Assembly: GCA_017476965.1 (NCBI GenBank)
Contig: JAFUXX010000313.1
Span: forward strand, 1-7,706
Length of the DNA stretch: 7,706 nt
Direction: 5' to 3'
Origin: Kiritimatiellia bacterium
Lineage (GTDB): Bacteria; Verrucomicrobiota; Kiritimatiellia; RFP12; UBA3636
Shown here: piece after piece, positions 1 through 4,103 of the stretch
Numbering within the stretch: position 1 is the stretch's first letter
How the letters are laid out: the number at the start of each line of letters is the position of its first letter
The notes under the pieces: generated by a model
The model's input: only the letters and a program-made list of their open reading frames with translations
Database searches by the model: none
What the model was told of the DNA's origin: nothing
Program-made: the position numbers and the translations under genes

Positions 1-2
1 CC

Positions 3-983
3 GCGGCCGTCGCCGCGGACCAGTGCGCGGACGCCTCCCGCTACGTGACTCCGGTGGACGTCTCGTCGCGCTTCGCTCCATTCGCGCCGGCGACCGTGAT
101 GGCCTCGCGCGCCGCGACGCCGGACGGCCGCTCGTGGTCGTACCTCGAACTTACGCACGACATTCTCGCCGAGCAGCAGCTCGAACCGCTCCGCGCGCTG
201 GAGTTCCGCGGTTTCGAACGCGCCGATCCCGCGGTTACCGACGGCCCGGAGGACCTGCGCTGGCCCGCGTGGAAACGCCTCGCGCCCCCCCCGTCCCGCT
301 ACCGCGCGCTCATGGGAGTGTCCGGCGTGTTCATGACGCCGAAGGACGCCCGCGTTTTCGCGACCGCGGAGCAGGGCTCAGTGATCGGCCTCTTCGACGT
401 GGACCGCGCCACGGGCCGTTTCACGACCGCGGCAGACCTGCGCCGCGCGCCCGTCGCGCTGCTGGAGCCGTCCGAGCGCCACCCGTCCCCCGCCGTCTAC
501 CACGACTGGACCGAGGTGGGGCCCGATCCGGACGAAGCGTTCATCGCCTTCGCGCGTCCGGACTTCGATCCCGCCCTCTCGATGGCGGTCGCCGCTCCGG
601 CATCCGGGCTTCCCGAAAAAATCCCCGGCGCGCCGCCGGAACCCGCGAAATGGAAAGAGTCGCCGTGCGGCTCGCCACGAGCGAACCGCGCCGTCGTCGA
701 AACCTCTGCCGGAGCCCCCGGAATGCTCCTGCTGCGCGACTTCTGGCTGCGCAAGTTCTGGCCGGACCTCGTGACGAAGTACGACGGCAAGCCGGGCCCC
801 GCCCCGCTCTTGGCGGACGGGATGTTCCTCGCCGTGCCCGTGCCCGCAGGCAAGGTCGTCGTCACCGTCGAGCCGGCGTTTCCGGTCCGCAAGCTCCTGC
901 TGCCGCTCGCCGGAGCCGTTGCGTTCGCGGCCCTGTTCGCGCTCTGGTGCGCGGAGGGCGGAAGAAAGGAGCGCACATCGTGA
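3..983 (+). CDS. YfhO-family membrane protein, C-terminal part (5' end outside window)
   Basis: The frame is open from the first bases of the window, and no convincing start codon with a ribosome binding site is visible, so this is the last 326 residues of a longer protein; the GTG at 45 is only an internal valine. YfhO-type proteins are large polytopic membrane proteins, some involved in glycosylating cell-wall polymers, with an extracytoplasmic C-terminal region closed by a last membrane helix. That layout is visible here. Residues about 241-292 (LLLRDFWLRKFWPDLV, then a short linker and GMFLAVPVPAGKVVVTVEP) match the family's typical beta-rich end, in which a residue run like 'GWKAYVDGK...ANGLFRGVPVPAG' is usual. 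Residues about 298-315 form one hydrophobic helix followed by a basic tail (GGRKERTS). The multi-helix N-terminal part must lie upstream. It overlaps gspE at its stop codon, implying one transcript. Family assignment is by motif recall; the substrate is unknown. Confidence 0.72.
   Translation, partial: AAVAADQCADASRYVTPVDVSSRFAPFAPATVMASRAATPDGRSWSYLELTHDILAEQQLEPLRALEFRGFERADPAVTDGPEDLRWPAWKRLAPPPSRYRALMGVSGVFMTPKDARVFATAEQGSVIGLFDVDRATGRFTTAADLRRAPVALLEPSERHPSPAVYHDWTEVGPDPDEAFIAFARPDFDPALSMAVAAPASGLPEKIPGAPPEPAKWKESPCGSPRANRAVVETSAGAPGMLLLRDFWLRKFWPDLVTKYDGKPGPAPLLADGMFLAVPVPAGKVVVTVEPAFPVRKLLLPLAGAVAFAALFALWCAEGGRKERTS
965..971 (+). promoter_or_regulatory. Ribosome binding site for gspE
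   Basis: AAAGGAG lies 8 bases before the GTG at 980, inside the last codons of the upstream gene. It decides the start of the ATPase: no comparable site precedes other candidate starts in that frame, and the overlapping GTGA arrangement is a typical translational-coupling junction. Confidence 0.75.
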
Positions 984-2620
984 ACGTATCGCCACAGGCC
1001 TCCGGTGCCGGAAACGCCGCCGCCGGACTCGCGAAAGCCGCCGCCGACTGCGGCGCGGCATTCGTCTCCGACGTTTCGGAAGTGAAATTCGACTCCGCGC
1101 TCCTGTCCGGCATGCCGGTCACGTGGGCGCGCGAACACGCCGTGCTGCCGGTGCGGGGAGCTTCCGGCGAAGCGCTGCTCCTCGTGCCGGGGCCGGAGGC
1201 GCTTCCGCTCCTGCAGCGCGCGTCGCTCGCGGCGGGATGCGACCTCGCTCCCGCGTTCGCGGAGCGCGGCGTGATTCTCGCGGCCGTCGACGCCGCGTAT
1301 TTCGAAGCGAAATCGCCGGACGCGGCGCCGGCCGCAGCGGAAACACCGCAACCCGACGGACCCGCCGAAAGCGCCCCTCCGCCCTCCCCCGCCCCGGCGG
1401 ACTCGGCGGAGGACCTGCTCGTCGAGCGCGGCGAACCCGCCGCGCGGATACTCAACGAAACGGTCCTCGCGGCAGTGCGGCAAGGCGCGTCGGACGTGCA
1501 CTTCGAGCCGTCGGATTCGGGCGGCGCGCGCGTGCGCTTCCGGATTTCCGGCCGGCTCTACGACCGCGAACCCGCGGTTCCCGCTCCGCTCGGCGCCCAG
1601 GTCGTTTCGCGCATCAAGGTGATGGGCGGCATGGACATCGCGGAACACCGGCTCCCGCAGGACGGCATGACGCGCGTCCGCGCCGGCGGCCGCGCGGTGG
1701 ACGTGCGCATTTCGACCGTGCCGGTGGCTGACGGCGAACGCGTCGTCCTGCGTCTTCTCGACCGCGGCGATTCGATGATTCCCCTCCCGGATTTGGGCAT
1801 GGACGGCGATGTTCTCCGCGGCTTTTCCGCGCTGCTGTCCCGCCCCAACGGGATAGTCGCCGTGTGCGGCCCGACCGGTTCCGGCAAGACCACGACCCTC
1901 TACGCGGCCATACGATCGCTGGACGTCCGCCGCCGCAACATCGTGACGATCGAGGACCCGGTGGAGTACCGCATCGACGGCATTTCGCAGATCCAGGTCC
2001 GCCCGCGCATCGGCCTCACGTTCGCGAGCGGCCTGCGCAGCGTGCTGCGCCAGGATCCCGACGTCGTGCTCGTCGGCGAAACGCGCGACCCCGAAACTGC
2101 GGAAATCGCGGTGCGCGCCTCGCTCACCGGCCACCTGGTGCTGACCACCCTCCACACCAACGACGCCCCTTCCGCGGTCATGCGCCTCGTCGACATGGGC
2201 GTGGAGCCGTACCTGCTTGCGTCGAGCCTGCGCGGAGTGCTCGCCCAGCGCCTCGTGCGCCGCCTTTGCCCGCACTGTTCGCGGACCGCGGCGTACGGGG
2301 AGTCCCGAATGCCCGCGGCGGAGGAAGCGCTCGCCCGCGCGGCCGGTTGCGGAAGCGTCGCGCTCGCGGATCCGCGCGGGTGCCGGAACTGCCTCGAAGG
2401 CTACGCCGGGCGGATAGGCATTTTCGAGCTGCTCCCGTGCGAAGGCGCGGTCTCGGAAGCGATCCACGCGGGTCGGCTCGCCTCCGGCGACCTCCGCGCC
2501 GCCGCGGCCGCCTCCGGCGCCGCCTTCAGCCCCATGTCCGCCGACGCTGCGGCCAAACTCCGCGCCGGCGTCACGACCCCGTCGGAAGTACTCGCCGCCC
2601 TCGGCGACGTCTCCCTCTGA
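980..2620 (+). CDS. gspE: Type II secretion / pseudopilus assembly ATPase GspE
   Basis: A 546-residue cytoplasmic ATPase that would power pseudopilus assembly at the inner-membrane platform of a type II secretion system. The N-terminal GspE-type domain spans about residues 30-109. A Pro/Ala-rich linker covers about 111-144. The second N-terminal domain starts near 155 and contains SDVHFEP (171-177). Walker A is GPTGSGKTTT (297-306, Lys303). The Walker B/Asp box region is QDPDVVLVGETRD (358-370, catalytic Glu367). The His box is LTGHLVLTTLHTNDA (382-396). A tetracysteine zinc site is formed by CPHC (430-433) and CRNC (468-471). All key residues are present, and the length is normal. LVDMGVEPYLLASSLRGVLA is more GspE-like than PilB-like. 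The start is GTG at 980, supported by AAAGGAG and overlapping the upstream stop. The frame is open further upstream, but only as a high-GC artefact over the YfhO gene. No gspF or other secretion gene follows; a repeat block does. PilB or another pilus ATPase is the alternative. Confidence 0.93.
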   Translation: MNVSPQASGAGNAAAGLAKAAADCGAAFVSDVSEVKFDSALLSGMPVTWAREHAVLPVRGASGEALLLVPGPEALPLLQRASLAAGCDLAPAFAERGVILAAVDAAYFEAKSPDAAPAAAETPQPDGPAESAPPPSPAPADSAEDLLVERGEPAARILNETVLAAVRQGASDVHFEPSDSGGARVRFRISGRLYDREPAVPAPLGAQVVSRIKVMGGMDIAEHRLPQDGMTRVRAGGRAVDVRISTVPVADGERVVLRLLDRGDSMIPLPDLGMDGDVLRGFSALLSRPNGIVAVCGPTGSGKTTTLYAAIRSLDVRRRNIVTIEDPVEYRIDGISQIQVRPRIGLTFASGLRSVLRQDPDVVLVGETRDPETAEIAVRASLTGHLVLTTLHTNDAPSAVMRLVDMGVEPYLLASSLRGVLAQRLVRRLCPHCSRTAAYGESRMPAAEEALARAAGCGSVALADPRGCRNCLEGYAGRIGIFELLPCEGAVSEAIHAGRLASGDLRAAAAASGAAFSPMSADAAAKLRAGVTTPSEVLAALGDVSL

Positions 2621-2625
2621 CGGGA

Positions 2626-2658
2626 CCGAGGCGGCACCGCAACCCGAGGCGGCACCGC
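2626..2658. repeat. 18-bp-period tandem repeat downstream of gspE
   Basis: CCGAGGCGGCACCGC occurs at 2626-2640 and again at 2644-2658, starting 6 bases after the gspE stop. The reverse complement of the second copy, extended to 16 bases (2643-2658), is at 2808-2823 next to the RAYT stop codon, so the whole intergenic block is enclosed by an inverted repeat. A copy of part of this unit also lies beyond the other end of the RAYT gene (3808-3825). These are exact matches read from the sequence. Confidence 0.85.
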
Positions 2659-2666
2659 CGCCCCGT

Positions 2667-2777
2667 CAGAAGCGAAAACAGGCGGCAAAGATCAGCCGCT
2701 ACAAGGCCCCAAACAGCCCCGCGTGTTTTCGCTTCTGCCGGCGGCGCGGGTTCCTGTCCGGCCTGTTTTCGCTTCTG
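2667..2777. repeat. 17-bp inverted repeat between gspE and the RAYT gene
   Basis: CAGAAGCGAAAACAGGC (2667-2683) is exactly complementary to GCCTGTTTTCGCTTCTG (2761-2777). The core TGTTTTCGCTTCTG also occurs at 2724-2737, so the left arm has two possible partners, 14 or 17 bp long. A transcript through here could form a long hairpin and might act as a transcript end for gspE or the convergent RAYT gene, but no run of T follows, so it is not called a standard terminator. Confidence 0.8.
2682..2702 (-). repeat. REP-like unit: GTAG plus short hairpin
   Basis: On the minus strand GTAG (2702-2699) starts a short palindrome in which GCGGC pairs with GCCGC around an 8-base loop. The plus-strand arms are 2682-2686 and 2695-2699. 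A GTAG-type tetranucleotide at the foot of a hairpin is the known hallmark of REP sequences recognised by RAYT transposases. It lies about 120 bases from the RAYT gene and is therefore a candidate substrate of that enzyme. Confidence 0.55.
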
Positions 2778-2789
2778 CCGGCGGCGCGG
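2724..2789. repeat. 26-bp exact direct repeat, two copies
   Basis: The same 26 bases occur at 2724-2749 and 2764-2789, 40 bases apart. Each copy begins TGTTTTCGCTTCTG and ends in a GC-rich CCGGCGGCGCGG. The first half of each is the complement of the arm at 2667-2680. The duplication looks recent because it is exact. Confidence 0.88.
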
Positions 2790-2807
2790 TGCGCCGTCGG
2801 GTCTTGC

Positions 2808-2828
2808 GCGGTGCCGCCTCGGGTCTAC
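2808..2828 (-). repeat. REP-like sequence at the 3' end of the RAYT gene
   Basis: GCGGTGCCGCCTCGGG (2808-2823) lies one base beyond the RAYT stop codon. On the minus strand the stop codon TAG is itself part of GTAG (2828-2825), followed by ACCCGAGGCGGCACCGC. GCCGCCTCGGG (2813-2823) is the inverted copy of CCCGAGGCGGC at 3815-3825 on the far side of the gene. GTAG next to a palindrome-forming sequence fits a REP associated with the neighbouring transposase. Confidence 0.6.
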
Positions 2829-3772
2829 GCAAAATCGAAGCGGCCGCCTTCCTTCACGTACACGGCCGCGCCGCCTGCCCCCTGCGCCATTTTGGCCAGG
2901 GCGTCGTTCAAGGCGAGGCAGTCCTTGCGGCGTATTTCACGCTCGTCGGTTTGCCGCCCTATCACAAGCAGGCGCTTTGCGGCGAAAAGCGGCGTTTCGT
3001 GTATCGTCGGACGATACACCACGGGTATTGCGGTGCCCTTGGCGTGGATGAATTCGGCGTTTTCCGCCGCCAGCATCCGGTAAAGCGCCCGTTCGCCGGG
3101 CGAAAGGAAGGTCGATGCGATGCAAAATCCATTGGAAAGTGCATCGCGAAACCGCTTGAGCATGGCCGGGAAGGCCGCCTCCCCGACGCTGCGCGAAATG
3201 CGCACCGCGCATATCCGGCGCGAGCCGTCGAGAAAGTCGCTACGCCCGATCCCCTTCCAGTAGGTGCCGTCGGGGAGAAGGGGCGTGTCGAGCGGTTCGC
3301 GGATCGGAATCAGCCCTTCCCGCGTGTGCATGAGCTCCCACTTGAGCGGGTTGTAGTCGATGTAGCGCGCCACGCCCTCCATGAAATCGCGGTCCAGGCA
3401 GATCAGGTCGTGGTAGCCCTCCTGCCACAGCGACCCGGGATGCCCGAGTTCCTTCCACCGCTGGCGGACCGCCCGCTTGAAGCCTCCGACAAAGCGCCCG
3501 AGTCTGGCAAGGCCGTCTGGCAGCCCCGGCGTGATCCAGAGCATCATGTGCACATGGTCGGGCATGAAGACATAGCGCGAAAGCTTGATTTCCGGCACGC
3601 GCCCGGTAGTGACAAAAAGCTCGTTGAGCGCCATGCGCCCGAAATCTGAAAGCACCGCCTTGCCGCCCTCGATCCGCGAAAAGACCCGCTGGCGCGGCTC
3701 CGTCGAGGTTGGGACGAACATCACCGCCCCGCGCGAATAATCGTAGCCGTAGTAATGGTGGCAGCGGTGCAT
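2825..3772 (-). CDS. REP-associated tyrosine transposase (RAYT, Y1_Tnp/IS200-like) with C-terminal Rossmann-like domain
   Basis: A 315-residue single-stranded-DNA transposase of the HUH/Y1 type. Such enzymes cut and join DNA at REP hairpins through a 5'-phosphotyrosine link. The metal-binding HUH pair is in MPDHVHMML (His73, His75). The catalytic tyrosine is probably Tyr137 in RYIDYNPLKW, matching the family pattern YIxxNP. Residues 1-165 cover the transposase domain. Residues about 185-305 form an extra alpha/beta-looking domain (FLSPGERALYRMLAAENAEF, then a strand ending RLLVIG and a DCLALNDALAKM helix). It resembles a DprA/SLOG-type nucleotide-binding fold, which is an inference from pattern only. 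ATG at 3772 is chosen because MHRCHHYYGYDYSRG looks like a family N-terminus. TTG at 3814 would add 14 unconvincing residues, and neither start has a good ribosome binding site. It is convergent with gspE. REP-like sequences lie at both ends, suggesting a gene embedded among its own substrates. No disruption of the frame is seen. Confidence 0.9.
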   Translation of the reverse strand: MHRCHHYYGYDYSRGAVMFVPTSTEPRQRVFSRIEGGKAVLSDFGRMALNELFVTTGRVPEIKLSRYVFMPDHVHMMLWITPGLPDGLARLGRFVGGFKRAVRQRWKELGHPGSLWQEGYHDLICLDRDFMEGVARYIDYNPLKWELMHTREGLIPIREPLDTPLLPDGTYWKGIGRSDFLDGSRRICAVRISRSVGEAAFPAMLKRFRDALSNGFCIASTFLSPGERALYRMLAAENAEFIHAKGTAIPVVYRPTIHETPLFAAKRLLVIGRQTDEREIRRKDCLALNDALAKMAQGAGGAAVYVKEGGRFDFA

Positions 3773-3807
3773 GGTCCAAGAGTAGCACAATGCAGCGGAG
3801 CTGGCAA

Positions 3808-3835
3808 ACCGCAACCCGAGGCGGCCAGGGCCTAC
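3808..3835 (-). repeat. REP-like sequence upstream of the RAYT gene
   Basis: ACCGCAACCCGAGGCGGC (3808-3825) is an exact 18-base direct copy of 2636-2653, so identical sequence brackets the transposase gene. On the minus strand GTAG (3835-3832) is followed by GCCCTGGCCGCCTCGGG, which contains the small palindrome GGCCCTGGCC. The flank before GTAG (GATTTTGATGC) also resembles the flank at the gene's other end (GATTTTGC). It lies directly before the RAYT coding region and may also affect its expression. Confidence 0.6.
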
Positions 3836-3861
3836 GCATCAAAATCCACCCTCCCCCTTTG

Positions 3862-3906
3862 CGGGGCGCCCGATTTGGCCGCGGAGCGGCCGTCTCTGGC
3901 GCCCCG
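3862..3906. repeat. Nested GC-rich hairpin
   Basis: CGGGGCGCC (3862-3870) pairs with GGCGCCCCG (3898-3906). Inside it, GGCCG (3877-3881) pairs with CGGCC (3887-3891) around a 5-base loop. The two-storey stem lies in the gene-free stretch between the RAYT gene and the giant minus-strand gene. No T-run adjoins it on either strand. Apart from this hairpin, the REP-like unit, the MutS-like fragment and the 4042-4067 hairpin, nothing else is seen between 3773 and 4103. Confidence 0.6.
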
Positions 3907-3923
3907 GCCCCGCCTCGGCGGGC

Positions 3924-4055
3924 ACCGAGCAGCTTACGCCCTTGCAGCGGCGCAACCGGCAACTCAAGCAGTCGCTCCCGGAGGGAACGGTCGTCGCCAT
4001 GCGCCTGGGCGACTTTTACGAGTTTTTGGGCAAGCCCGTTTGCTTCGCGGCTTGA
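3924..4055 (+). pseudogene. Fragment resembling the N-terminus of mismatch-repair protein MutS
   Basis: Reading from 3924, the frame gives TEQLTPLQRRNRQLKQSLPE, then GTVVAMRLGDFYEFLGKPV, and stops at TGA 4053-4055. MutS domain I begins with this pattern: TP, a Q/K-rich helix, then a hydrophobic strand and GDFYE(M/L/F)F, the last carrying the mismatch-reading Phe and Glu. Similarity ends at the strong hairpin at 4042-4067, whose arm supplies the last sense codons and the stop. There is no ATG start; upstream in frame is low-complexity Pro/Arg coding with no family resemblance. Full MutS is over 800 residues, so this is about 40 residues of debris. Chance resemblance is possible, but the order and spacing of the motif are good. 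Confidence 0.5.
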
Positions 4056-4067
4056 AAGCCGCGAAGC
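4042..4067. repeat. Strong 11-bp hairpin with TGAA loop
   Basis: GCTTCGCGGCT (4042-4052) is perfectly complementary to AGCCGCGAAGC (4057-4067) around TGAA. It lies 37 bases beyond the stop of the giant minus-strand gene and could end that transcript, but on the minus strand it is followed by AAACGGG, not a T-run, so it is not a standard intrinsic terminator. It coincides with the point where the MutS-like fragment breaks off, as expected of an inserted palindromic repeat. Confidence 0.7.
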
Positions 4068-4103
4068 GTCGAAATCCTGCCACGGAACGGTCCGCTCGAG
4101 GCG

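Noticed and set aside
23..979. Upstream extension of the GspE frame, making an 865-residue protein
   Set aside because: The extra 319 residues are Arg/Ala/Pro-rich low-complexity sequence typical of a shadow frame in GC-rich DNA. The frame of the YfhO-type gene explains this region, and GTG at 980 has a proper ribosome binding site.
497..2467. Long open frame on the minus strand opposite the YfhO gene and gspE
   Set aside because: His/Arg/Ala-rich composition with no recognisable domain. It lies antisense to a gene with complete GspE motifs.
2621..2824. Possible CRISPR array in the repeat block
   Set aside because: Repeats are few, of different lengths and partly inverted, without regular unique spacers; no cas gene is nearby.
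1864..3051. Plus-strand open frame running from inside gspE into the RAYT gene
   Set aside because: It crosses the gspE stop and the repeat block with an Arg/Pro-rich, domain-free translation; a GC-rich shadow.
3240..3962. Minus-strand 240-residue open frame overlapping the RAYT gene
   Set aside because: It is in a different frame from the RAYT motifs and is Arg/Ala/His-rich without domain signal.
4042..4067. Standard Rho-independent terminator for the giant minus-strand gene
   Set aside because: The stem is strong and well placed, but no T-run follows on the minus strand, so it is listed only as a hairpin.
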